Below, one piece after another: positions 32,715 through 40,963 of a DNA stretch of 42,042 nucleotides. Source of the DNA: Candidatus Fermentibacterota bacterium (GTDB lineage Bacteria; Fermentibacterota; Fermentibacteria; Fermentibacterales; JCC-6); assembly GCA_030609965.1 (NCBI GenBank), contig JAUWSQ010000021.1:1-42042 (forward strand), read 5' to 3'. Position 1 is the first letter of the stretch. Every line of letters starts with the position of its first letter. The position numbers were made by a program, and so were the translations under genes. The notes under the pieces were generated by a model. That model had not been told where the DNA came from, did not search any database, and saw only the letters and a list, made by a program, of their open reading frames with translations.

Positions 32715-34165
32715 TACCTCTGCCTTGAATTCCTGAAAAGGTATTTTCTGAAGGTGGAAAATGCACGGAATGTTCTTCTTCGTTCATCTCCATCAAGAAG
32801 GCTTCTCCATAGTTTTCTGATGATGTAAAATGGTCTCAGATAAAACCTTCGCCTTGCATAATCGCAGAAGTCCACCAGTTCTGCCGAAGAGAGATTCTCA
32901 GTTCTAATTACGCAGCTGTGCAGGCCCTCTTCAGTCAGCCAGTCTCTCCAGTTTTCAGCCAGCAGGTTATTTGACTCACATGCCTGGGTGTACGCTTCAG
33001 TTCCCGGATAGACCATCATGGGATAGAATTGAGCGGTATCAGGGTCGATTTCAAGAGCAAGTTCAAGTGTTTCTCGCATGCTCTCCTGATCCTCACCCTG
33101 AGTACCCACCATGAAACAACCGTGAACAAGTATACCCGCTTTTTTTGCGTTTTCGGCGAATTTCAGGGACATCTCGACCGTGATACCTTTACGCATATTG
33201 GTGAGCATTCTATTGCTGCCGCTTTCGAAACCTACGCACACTGTACGAAGCCCGGCCTTCCTGCAGAGCCTCAGGGTCTCAAGGTCAACATCCGCCCTCA
33301 TATTGGACGTCCAGGAAACATGAACTCCGTTCCCGATAAACGATTCGGCAAGCTCCCGAAGGCGACCTCGGTCTACGGATATTGTATCATCCTCGAAAAA
33401 TACCGCACGAACTTCAGGCATATTTTTCTGAACCCAGAGCATTTCACCGGTTATATTCTCAACCGATCTTCTCCTGAATTTTCTTCCCTGCAATGTCTGT
33501 GGGAATACACAGAAAGTACAGCCATGCGGACAACCTCTGCCCCCCATGATCATTACCTGAGGGTAGAGAGCATTGGGGTTGTTGTATCTATAAATATCAA
33601 GGTGCTTCGAATAGATCCTGCTGACATATGGAAGGGAATCCAGATCACTGACTCTTTCTCCAGCACCTGTGAAAAGGACCTCATCATTCGACCGCCTGAG
33701 ATAGAGCCCCTTTACCCCGATCGGATCCTTATCGTCTTCGATCGCTTCTGCAAATCCAATCAGAGGGTTCTCGTATTCACCTGCTACAATTCCCGAAAAC
33801 CTCGCGCCCATCTTAATTGTATCATGCGGAAGCGCGGTCGGGTGTGTTCCCACAAGTACGACGAATCGTCCTTCCGTCGTGACAGTGTCAGCGAAATGAA
33901 CATCGGATTCAATAGAGGGAGTGGAAGTCTCCACTATCACAAGACCGGGATCAAAACGGTTGATCCGTTCAAGTGTCTGTTCGATATCCAGTCCGTCTGC
34001 AGGTGAATCCACCAGATCAACTTCATGACCGGATTTTTCGAGAGCTCCGGTCGCGTAGGCAAGCCATATCGGGTAATAGAGCGTACCGCTTTTTGTAACA
34101 GCGGGGCTTCTCTGCCCCCGGCTGTATCCTGTAATGAAGGGAGGGTTAACTGCCGTAATTCTCAT
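32714..34165 (-). CDS. B12-binding-domain radical SAM enzyme
   Basis: The 483-residue protein has an N-terminal cobalamin-binding-type domain (about 1-140; NPPF, ALEKSGHEVDLVD), and then a radical SAM domain with C212-PHG-C216-TF-C219. A C-terminal segment (about 400-483) is basic and helical. The class includes methyltransferases, oxidoreductases and ring-contracting enzymes; here the substrate may be a polymer sugar or lipid. Position between GT9 and GT2 supports glycan or lipid modification. It overlaps the GT9 gene end by 20 bases. Confidence 0.88.
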   Translation of the reverse strand: MRITAVNPPFITGYSRGQRSPAVTKSGTLYYPIWLAYATGALEKSGHEVDLVDSPADGLDIEQTLERINRFDPGLVIVETSTPSIESDVHFADTVTTEGRFVVLVGTHPTALPHDTIKMGARFSGIVAGEYENPLIGFAEAIEDDKDPIGVKGLYLRRSNDEVLFTGAGERVSDLDSLPYVSRIYSKHLDIYRYNNPNALYPQVMIMGGRGCPHGCTFCVFPQTLQGRKFRRRSVENITGEMLWVQKNMPEVRAVFFEDDTISVDRGRLRELAESFIGNGVHVSWTSNMRADVDLETLRLCRKAGLRTVCVGFESGSNRMLTNMRKGITVEMSLKFAENAKKAGILVHGCFMVGTQGEDQESMRETLELALEIDPDTAQFYPMMVYPGTEAYTQACESNNLLAENWRDWLTEEGLHSCVIRTENLSSAELVDFCDYARRRFYLRPFYIIRKLWRSLLDGDERRRTFRAFSTFRKYLFRNSRQR

Positions 34166-35180
34166 TTATTACTTTCTGCAGAGTGGACCAGACCACTTCT
34201 GTCTCGATAGCGTCCATGCACACAGCCCGTTCGCGAACACAACCGGGAAACAGGCTGTTCGAATAACACGGTGAACAATCCGCAATTCCCTGAACGGGAT
34301 TAATAAGTCCCTCCGCAAAAAGCGTTCCGGGGGATGAGGGTCCGAAAAGCACTACTGAGGGAATTCCTCTTGCTGCTGCAAGATGCGCGGTTCCGCTGTC
34401 AGCGCCGAGAAACCCGCTGCATCTGTCGAGCAGCGCGGCTGTCTGCCCCCATGTCGTTTTCCCCGTCATATCAAGGAGAGCAGTCCTGCATTGCTGTTTC
34501 ATCTCCTGCGCTACCTCCCTGTCATCACTTCCTCCCACGAGAATAATATTGAATCCGGCTGTAGAAAGCCGATCAGCAATAACGGCAAACCTCTCGGGAA
34601 ACCATCTTTTCTCAAGTACGGTATCCCTGGGATTTTTTCCTCCACCGGGAGCGATTGCAAACAGAGGCCGGGAAAGCCGCAGGTTTGAAACCCATTCACT
34701 TTCCATTTCTCTTACCGGGAATACCGGGCGCCAGTTCTCCGGGATTACCCCGGCAGTTTTCGAATACGAATATCCTGCATAATCGGTTTGGGCCATCGGA
34801 AATACTTTTTCCCATTTACCCAGTGCTTTCCCCCCGGAGGATGATACGGCTGAACCCGTAAGATATCTAACCCACCTTCTGATTGAGGGCGACCCCTGAA
34901 ATACAAAGGATTCCTTCACACTCTTCAGAATTTTTCTGTTCCTCATGCTCCATAGTGCAAGGCTCAGAGAACCGCTGATTCCTTTCGAGGGGGGTACCGG
35001 AGCAACAAATACTCTATCTATCCCCGGAAACCGTTCCCATACTTCGGCAGCGGAATATCCGGTAAGAACCCAGTATTCAGCTTCTCTGCTCCCTATTAGT
35101 TCCCGGACAGCCGGGGTGCAGAGAAGCGCATCGCCGAATGCATGAGTTTTGACGAGAAGAACGGGAGATTCAGTCCGCAT
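34146..35180 (-). CDS. GT9 family (heptosyltransferase-like) glycosyltransferase
   Basis: The 344-residue protein has the GT9 GT-B layout: LLVKTHAFGDALLCTPAVREL at residues 8-28 contains the catalytic Asp in a GD pair. FAIAPGGGKNPRD opens the second Rossmann domain. FLGADSGTAHLAAARGIPSVVLFGPSSP is the ADP-heptose-binding signature. Heptosyltransferases build the inner core of LPS, but other sugars are used by some relatives. It overlaps the GT39-like gene upstream by 11 bases. ATG 35180 is the clear start. Confidence 0.92.
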   Translation of the reverse strand: MRTESPVLLVKTHAFGDALLCTPAVRELIGSREAEYWVLTGYSAAEVWERFPGIDRVFVAPVPPSKGISGSLSLALWSMRNRKILKSVKESFVFQGSPSIRRWVRYLTGSAVSSSGGKALGKWEKVFPMAQTDYAGYSYSKTAGVIPENWRPVFPVREMESEWVSNLRLSRPLFAIAPGGGKNPRDTVLEKRWFPERFAVIADRLSTAGFNIILVGGSDDREVAQEMKQQCRTALLDMTGKTTWGQTAALLDRCSGFLGADSGTAHLAAARGIPSVVLFGPSSPGTLFAEGLINPVQGIADCSPCYSNSLFPGCVRERAVCMDAIETEVVWSTLQKVINENYGS

Positions 35181-36678
35181 GCTTCAGTTCCCTCCAGGCC
35201 TGGTAGCGCAGTGCGGTGTATCTGATGCCGCAAAGGGCAATTATGGCCATGGGAGAATCGATAGCTATTCTGTGTGGAGTACCCGAAGCGGTAAGAAGGT
35301 GCATAAGCGAATATCCCGCTACGATCGTTGCAAGGAAAAATCCTTCCGAACCATTATCGAAGGAACATCTTACCGCACCTCCCCAAAGGAAGAACAGTAC
35401 CCAGAACATCGCCAGCAAACCTGCGAGAGTATAGAGTGGAGAAAATGAATTCAGAGGGAATGGTTTGAAGAATTCCACAAATCGGAGAGATATCAGCCTT
35501 GCCGTCAGTAAAGGGTTCTCGAGCATGAAACGGATATTTCTTTCGTACAGAATTTCGTCCCTTACCCATTCCGGTTCATCTCTGAATTCCGGAAATTCCG
35601 CAAGTTCAGGGGAGTTGAGTTTTCCCATATACTCTTCTCTCAGATCACTGTAGAGCAGAAGTGCTCCTTCAGCTTCGTTCTCGAAATGATCAGTGAATAT
35701 CCTTCCATTGTACTCCCATATATTTACCCCTCCCTGCGCAGGCATAATACGGAATGTTCCGGAAATTTCTCTGTTCCGGAGACCCCATGGAAGCATGAGA
35801 AGAGAAAATACCGTCAGAATGATGAGTGCTGAAATAATACCTCTGCCGGAAAACCGCCGATTGTCTCCACCGGTTCGGGTATCGCCTTTGAATTTATCTG
35901 TAATTCTCTTCAGAAAAGGTGTAAAGGGCAGTATCAGTATAAGCCAGAGCATTACGGGCAGCGAAGCGGGACGCACATAGAAAGCTATCGCCCATACCAT
36001 TCCGGCCATGGACGCGTTTAAGAGGAATCTACCACCATCAAGGCTGCTTTTCAGTAACCACAGAGACAGAAGAACACCCAGAAGAAAAAGAAGCGAGAAG
36101 ATAGCCTGTGTTGCTGGAATTGCTTCGTAATATAGCTCAAAAGGATTAAGCGCGAAAAACAGTCCCGCAAAAAATAGGTAGCGGCCCGATAGGAAGCGTC
36201 CCGCGATCTTCAGGCCTATCAACACTGTAATAAGCCCCAGGATCAGCTGCACTCCACGTACTGCAAGGTAATTGCCCGTTCCGAATACAGCGAAGATACC
36301 TGCCATGAACACTGCGTATCCGGGCACCAGAAATAATGTCGGCTGTCCGGGCCTCAAAGCTCCATAATAGCCGTCTACCCTCCTGTAAAATTCAAAGGAT
36401 CTGCGAAACATAGGAGGCGCTTCTTCTTCCCTTTGGGGATACAGCATGCTCTCGGAAAGCATGAAGCCCCTTCCATTAAGAATATTCTGCGCCAGATCAG
36501 CCTGTGTCCTGCCTTCTCCAATCAGGAATACACCCTGCGAAGCTGCGCCGAATACGAGTATACGTGCAACAAGGGCAATCAGCAGAATTCTTTTTACCAG
36601 GAGCCTGCCCGACAATGAAACATTGGCATAAGACCCACACAGCCGGCTACAATACTCGCATATTCTCTTCAAATACAT
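35170..36678 (-). CDS. GT39/ArnT-like membrane glycosyltransferase
   Basis: The 502-residue protein has about ten membrane helices and looks like a GT-C enzyme that uses polyprenyl-phosphate sugars. The first periplasmic loop holds GRTQADLAQNILNGRGF, whose Asp is the likely catalytic residue. NPFELYYEAIPATQ and PWGLRNREISG are segments shared with the GT39-like protein at 37478-38812, so the two are paralogs. ATG 36678 has GGAG about 9 bases upstream. Family homology is by pattern, and the sugar and acceptor are unknown. Confidence 0.75.
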   Translation of the reverse strand: MYLKRICEYCSRLCGSYANVSLSGRLLVKRILLIALVARILVFGAASQGVFLIGEGRTQADLAQNILNGRGFMLSESMLYPQREEEAPPMFRRSFEFYRRVDGYYGALRPGQPTLFLVPGYAVFMAGIFAVFGTGNYLAVRGVQLILGLITVLIGLKIAGRFLSGRYLFFAGLFFALNPFELYYEAIPATQAIFSLLFLLGVLLSLWLLKSSLDGGRFLLNASMAGMVWAIAFYVRPASLPVMLWLILILPFTPFLKRITDKFKGDTRTGGDNRRFSGRGIISALIILTVFSLLMLPWGLRNREISGTFRIMPAQGGVNIWEYNGRIFTDHFENEAEGALLLYSDLREEYMGKLNSPELAEFPEFRDEPEWVRDEILYERNIRFMLENPLLTARLISLRFVEFFKPFPLNSFSPLYTLAGLLAMFWVLFFLWGGAVRCSFDNGSEGFFLATIVAGYSLMHLLTASGTPHRIAIDSPMAIIALCGIRYTALRYQAWRELKHAD

Positions 36679-36758
36679 CCAGTATTCTCCTCAAATCTCC
36701 GAGCATTCTATCTCAGCCGTGAGGATATTCTGCTCAATGTACATTGCCGGACACACTC

Positions 36759-37481
36759 CTAGTGTTTTTTCAACCATTCGGCAAACCATTCCGACCGCAT
36801 CAGCTCCAGCTCATCGGTCTGCGTTGATGCCCATACAGGGGTCGTTGCCGGGTGCATGACAAGTTCGGCAACCCCATCACCTTCTATACTTCCATCAATG
36901 CTCTCGAGAGAATCCCTGCAAACATTGCCACTTCTCGAAAATCCCAGCATCAGGTCCGGGGTTCTGATACCGCGGCTGACCGCTGATCTCACCAGTTTTC
37001 TTCCGAGCATGTCAAGGATGAAGCACGAGGGTCTTGTAAACCTGTCAGGAAGAACTGCTCCCCGAACTGATCGTATTCCATACTCTACCGCAAGGTCAAG
37101 AATAACCTCCCTCAATCCGGCAGCGTTGTGAACATGCTGGTGGCTGTCCAGGCTCGAAACCAGAAGTCCTGCAGAAAGGATTTTCTCTATCTGACTCCGC
37201 CACTCATTTCTGACTTTTTCAGCGTACTTTCTGCCCTTTCTAAACCATGCATAATGTGAATCTGGAAAACCATCCTCCACAAGAAATGGGGGCTGCACAC
37301 AGTTAAGATGTACTGATACAGCAACATTAAAATTCCGGGCAAGTTCCAGAGCTTCAGATAATTCGGGGCCAGTGGCCATAATGCTCAGGCAGTGAACCAC
37401 ACCTCTCCGGAGGAGCACTTCAGCCCCGCTGTTTACACCCGCAGCCATTCCAAGGTCATCTATCGTTACAAGCACCTTCAT
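36759..37481 (-). CDS. ChbG/YdjC-family carbohydrate deacetylase
   Basis: The 240-residue protein has the YdjC/ChbG active-site motifs: D8-D9 (TIDDLGMA), VSVHLN with His58, LDSHQHVH with His114, His116 and His118, and ELVMHPA near 208-214. Family members remove N-acetyl groups from chitooligosaccharides or lipid-linked HexNAc. Between two membrane GT39-like genes it may deacetylate the surface glycan, giving free amino groups. It overlaps the upstream gene by 4 bases (ATGA). An 80-base gap follows before the next gene. Confidence 0.88.
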   Translation of the reverse strand: MKVLVTIDDLGMAAGVNSGAEVLLRRGVVHCLSIMATGPELSEALELARNFNVAVSVHLNCVQPPFLVEDGFPDSHYAWFRKGRKYAEKVRNEWRSQIEKILSAGLLVSSLDSHQHVHNAAGLREVILDLAVEYGIRSVRGAVLPDRFTRPSCFILDMLGRKLVRSAVSRGIRTPDLMLGFSRSGNVCRDSLESIDGSIEGDGVAELVMHPATTPVWASTQTDELELMRSEWFAEWLKKH

Positions 37482-38812
37482 TTCTCTTCTATTTCCCTTT
37501 CACCTTCTTCTGCACTGAGTTCCTTCTCTCCCCATCCTGCTTTTCTGCCTGCGAAGAGTGCTGTCAGAAGTATAAGAATCGAATCAACCGGGAGCCTGTA
37601 CCTCACCCCACCATGAGCAAGTGAATGCAGGCTGAGGTATAGAATGAAAACACATACAAGAAGGATCACTCTTCCGTCCCTTCGCCGCCTGAATGCTTCC
37701 CGCACAGCTATGAGAAACATTGGGAGATAAATCAATAAACCAGCCAGTTTCGCGACTGAATTCTCGATTGTTCCGCCTGTGGGAGATAGAAACAGTCCGA
37801 ATCTTACTACTGTCAGATATGAAAACAGCAACGGATTCGCAAAGATGAAATCCTTTGCTCTATCCATTAAGAGCCGGCTTCGATCCAGCTCAGAGTCAAT
37901 CCCGTCCATGGGGGGATACTCAAGAAGATCCCTCCTGTTAATACCATCCTCGATAAAACCGGGAATACTTATCCCTTCGATAGCAAGCAGGGATGGATTA
38001 TTCCGCATCCACAGATTAAGTGATCCCTTTGTAGGCATTAGAACAGGGCTTCCAAGGACCAGCTGATTTCTAATAACCCAGGGAATGCAGCATAGAACAA
38101 AACCTGTCACAACCAGCAGGGCTGTTCTCCATTTTTTCTTAACGAATAGCCAGACCAGCTGCAGCGGCACCAGGAAAACGGCGGTACTCCTTATCAGGAA
38201 GAGCATACCAGCTGCAAGGCCGGAAGCGAAGCCGGCTCCGGTTTGAGAAGCGGATCGCAGAGTCAGCAGCAAGATAACCGGAAGCAGTGAAATATGGATC
38301 ATATCTGTCATCGCGTAGGCGGTGTAATAAATGTAGTAGGGGTAAAGAGACCATATCAGCGCCGCGAGTACAGCCTGTTTTTCTCCCCAGTTCTCCGCTG
38401 TGAGTTTCCAGATTGCCCAGGCCCCCAGAAGCGCAAAGATCGAATTCAGAAAAAATACGGCTCCTGTAGATGGTCCTGTTATCATGAAAACAGATGCAAG
38501 AAGAAGAGGATATCCGGGTTCGATTGAAGCTGTGGGAGTTTCAACAGGTATTATGCCGAACAAGTACTCTGGATCCTGGCTCCAGCTGCTGCGGAACACA
38601 GCCTCTCTGGTCATTGTACTTCTGAGTAAACCCATTTCTCTGCTGTATGAGATTCCCTCGCCTTCGTTCATCCTTCCCGCTATCGATATGTAAATACCCT
38701 GATCCCTAGGGGGTTCGGGCAGATTACCTCCAAGTAGAAGGAACCATACGATCCTGGGCACCAGAACCGCCAGGACGATGATGGAATATCTATATTTCAG
38801 GAGCAGTTTCAT
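37478..38812 (-). CDS. GT39-like membrane glycosyltransferase
   Basis: The 444-residue protein has about ten membrane helices. After the first helix a loop contains PPRDQGIYISIAGRM, with the likely catalytic Asp. YPYYIYYTAYAMTD, IPWVIRNQLVLG and LNLWMRNNP resemble segments of the protein at 35170-36678, and both share NPLL before an R-FxxFF/L element. It is probably a GT-C enzyme using a polyprenyl-phosphate sugar on the periplasmic face. It overlaps wzt by 4 bases (ATGA). Substrates are unknown. The C-terminus is very Glu- and Lys-rich. Confidence 0.72.
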   Translation of the reverse strand: MKLLLKYRYSIIVLAVLVPRIVWFLLLGGNLPEPPRDQGIYISIAGRMNEGEGISYSREMGLLRSTMTREAVFRSSWSQDPEYLFGIIPVETPTASIEPGYPLLLASVFMITGPSTGAVFFLNSIFALLGAWAIWKLTAENWGEKQAVLAALIWSLYPYYIYYTAYAMTDMIHISLLPVILLLTLRSASQTGAGFASGLAAGMLFLIRSTAVFLVPLQLVWLFVKKKWRTALLVVTGFVLCCIPWVIRNQLVLGSPVLMPTKGSLNLWMRNNPSLLAIEGISIPGFIEDGINRRDLLEYPPMDGIDSELDRSRLLMDRAKDFIFANPLLFSYLTVVRFGLFLSPTGGTIENSVAKLAGLLIYLPMFLIAVREAFRRRRDGRVILLVCVFILYLSLHSLAHGGVRYRLPVDSILILLTALFAGRKAGWGEKELSAEEGEREIEEK

Positions 38813-40005
38813 TCCTGGATCCAGACCGCTTCAGATAGCTTTAAAGGAGTATCCTTCCTCTTCTCCAGCAATGTTACGGGGTAAAAGAACTCCTGCCAGT
38901 GATAGTCTTTGTTCGCTTCCGGATCAGTAAGTGCAAGCCCCAGAAGATAGGTTCCCGGCTCCGCAATAGAAAGATCAATCTCTATCCTGGAAGCTACCGA
39001 TCCCCGGAAACTCAGCAGCGGCTGATTCATCTCGAGATTATTCGTTCCTATCACCGTTTCGCCGTCTATCCTGTGTATCGAAAAGCCGAACACCACGTTA
39101 TCAACTGTTGAAGGAAGGCGACTCTTTATGAGCGTATCAACTACTATCTTCTCTCCCCTTCGGAACGTACCCGAGGGGGTACCGTCCGTATTTCTGAGGA
39201 TGACCGAATCGAACCATATTTCCCGGGTACCCCATTCTGTCGGAGTTGCTGCTTCCGCAATGTGCTTCTTCTGTACGTTCTCAATGTATCCAGACAGAAC
39301 ATCCTCCACAGATCCGTCCATCTTTATACTGCCTTCGTGCAGCCAGATCGCCCTTCTGCAAAGTCTTGAAACGGCTTCAAGGTCATGGGAGACAAAGATG
39401 ATTGTCCTTCCCTTCTCCTGAAAATCACATATGCGCTCATAGCATCTGTCCTGGAATCCCACATCACCTACAGCCAGGACTTCATCGATAAGCAGTATAT
39501 CCGGGTCAACAGAAGTTGCCAGACTGAAACCGAGCCTCATGAACATGCCGCTGGAATAGTATTTGACGGGTGTATCCATGAAACGCTCCAACTGAGCGAA
39601 TTCCACAATTTCAGGAACCAGCTTTTTCATCTCATTCCTGTCAAGACCCAGCAGGGCACCGTTAAGCATCAGGTTTTCCTCACCGGTAAGATCAGGATGG
39701 AAACCAACCCCCAGGTCAAGAAGTGAAGCGATTCTTCCACCCGATTCAGAAGTTCCGGAAGTGGGTTTGTATATGCCTGCAAGTATTTTCAGGGTTGTCG
39801 ATTTCCCGGCGCCGTTTGATCCTATAACCGCAACGGAGGAACCGGGGGCGATATTGAAGCTGACGTCATTCAGGGCTCTGAAATGCTCAATCCTGGTTTT
39901 TCTATTGAAGAAATTCAGCATAGTATCCCGCAGGGTAACCGCCCTATCATGATAAAGCCTGTAATCCAGCGTAACATTCTTCATGAGGATTCCGCCGGGT
40001 TTCAT
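38809..40005 (-). CDS. wzt: Wzt-type polysaccharide ABC exporter ATPase with C-terminal glycan-binding domain
   Basis: The 398-residue protein has a Wzt/TagH-type ATPase: Walker A GSNGAGKST (62-70), LLDLGVGFHPDLTG, signature YSSGM (150-154) and Walker B LLIDEVLAVGD. After about residue 250 it carries a Wzt_C beta-sandwich (IWFDSVILRN through SFRGSVASRIEIDLS), which in O9a-type systems recognises the finished O-polysaccharide chain. This suggests that export is chain-specific. ATG 40005 is preceded by AAAGGACACC; that ribosome binding site lies inside the end of the 160-base palindrome described separately. The permease gene is just upstream. Confidence 0.9.
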   Translation of the reverse strand: MKPGGILMKNVTLDYRLYHDRAVTLRDTMLNFFNRKTRIEHFRALNDVSFNIAPGSSVAVIGSNGAGKSTTLKILAGIYKPTSGTSESGGRIASLLDLGVGFHPDLTGEENLMLNGALLGLDRNEMKKLVPEIVEFAQLERFMDTPVKYYSSGMFMRLGFSLATSVDPDILLIDEVLAVGDVGFQDRCYERICDFQEKGRTIIFVSHDLEAVSRLCRRAIWLHEGSIKMDGSVEDVLSGYIENVQKKHIAEAATPTEWGTREIWFDSVILRNTDGTPSGTFRRGEKIVVDTLIKSRLPSTVDNVVFGFSIHRIDGETVIGTNNLEMNQPLLSFRGSVASRIEIDLSIAEPGTYLLGLALTDPEANKDYHWQEFFYPVTLLEKRKDTPLKLSEAVWIQE

Positions 40006-40009
40006 TCTG

Positions 40010-40169
40010 GTGTCCTTTCAAGTGCCAAATGGCGCAATATTGCGAAGTGATTTGGTGTTCCTGCAAGACGCGGGTGAAGGCGTATAGTAGAGCTATACAA
40101 CTGAATCCGCAACGCCGCAGGAGTGCCAAAGGACGAGCAGGATAAGTCAGATGGTGCTTGATAGGACAC
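40010..40169. repeat. 160-bp imperfect palindromic element between wzm and wzt
   Basis: The two ends are near-perfect inverted repeats: GTGTCCTTTCAAG at 40010-40022 and CTTGATAGGACAC at 40157-40169 (12 of 13 positions). Inner arms also pair (CCTGC at 40060-40064 with GCAGG at 40117-40121), and the centre is an exact GTATAG / CTATAC stem at 40082-40098. All these pairs share one centre near 40090. The left arm contains the exact palindrome CGCAATATTGCG (40033-40044) and GCCAAAT / ATTTGGT. No reading frame of its own is credible. It resembles a MITE or REP-like element and supplies the wzt ribosome binding site. Confidence 0.75.
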
Positions 40170-40963
40170 TATAGCTCCTTCACGACTACCGGTTCGGCCT
40201 TCCTGAAAACGGCAATACCCGCAAGCAGGAATACGATTGACCAGGAACTCAGGGATATCCAGGACCATAAAGGCGGCCAGGTTCCCGCATAGAATATGGA
40301 ATGCATGATCTCCATAAAGCCGGATATGGGATTGAATTTAAGTATCTGCACCAGTCGCGGAGATTGAATGATATCAACACCTATGGAGTCCAGTGGATAT
40401 ATTATGGGAGACGCGTAGAACCATGCCAGCAACAGGACTTCTATGAACTGTTTGACATCTCTGTAGAAGACATTCCCTATGGATAGAAGTAATGCGATTC
40501 CGGTTGTCATTATTGTCAGAAGAGCAAGCGCCGGCAGTATGAGAATGATCGATAATCCGGGATAATGCCCGAATGTTATAAGGAGAATTTCCAGAACAAG
40601 AAGCGCCAGGAGAAGGTGAATAAGGTTTGCCGTTACCTCGGCTGCCGGAAGGGTCATCCTTGGAAAATAGATGCTCCTTATCAATCTGTGATTATCGAGA
40701 AGGCTGGATGTAGAAGCACTGAGGGATGAGGAAAAGAAATTCCATGGCAGCAGGCCTGTCAGCAGAAAAAGTGAGAAGTGCGGTATGGCGCCGCCGAACC
40801 TCAGAATTCTTGTGAATACAAAATAGTAGACCACCATGCTGAAAAGGGGCTTGAGAAGAAACCACGCAAAGCCGAGTATCGACCTTTTGTACCTTACTTT
40901 AAGATCTTTCGCAACAAGGCTTTGCATGAGAAGGAACAGTCTTCCGATTCTCCATTTACTCAT
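40169..40963 (-). CDS. wzm: ABC-2 type polysaccharide export permease (Wzm-like)
   Basis: From ATG 40963 the 264-residue protein starts MSKWRIGRLFLLMQSLVAKDLKVRYKRSILGFAW. This amphipathic helix and the KVRYKRSxLGxxW motif are typical of Wzm/TagG-type permeases. Six membrane helices follow. With the Wzt-like ATPase it should export a lipid-linked glycan across the inner membrane. Earlier in-frame ATGs (41056 and 40975) lie inside plsY and add non-family residues. GGTGG is 5 bases before 40963. The start overlaps the plsY end by 8 bases, and the TAG stop sits at the edge of the palindromic element. Confidence 0.9.
   Translation of the reverse strand: MSKWRIGRLFLLMQSLVAKDLKVRYKRSILGFAWFLLKPLFSMVVYYFVFTRILRFGGAIPHFSLFLLTGLLPWNFFSSSLSASTSSLLDNHRLIRSIYFPRMTLPAAEVTANLIHLLLALLVLEILLITFGHYPGLSIILILPALALLTIMTTGIALLLSIGNVFYRDVKQFIEVLLLAWFYASPIIYPLDSIGVDIIQSPRLVQILKFNPISGFMEIMHSIFYAGTWPPLWSWISLSSWSIVFLLAGIAVFRKAEPVVVKEL

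Noticed and set aside
33029..34006. Plus-strand 325-codon frame inside the B12 radical SAM gene
   Set aside because: It is long, but entirely antisense to an enzyme with intact motifs and operon overlaps on both sides.
36751..36770. Short hairpin ACACT-CCT-AGTGT followed by T6 on the plus strand
   Set aside because: The stem is only 5 bp and AT-containing, and no plus-strand gene exists to be terminated; the T-run is the Lys-codon run at the chbG end.
39947..40268. Two minus-strand frames crossing the wzm-wzt gap
   Set aside because: They read through the palindromic element and into wzm or wzt in the wrong frame, with odd composition and no ribosome binding site.
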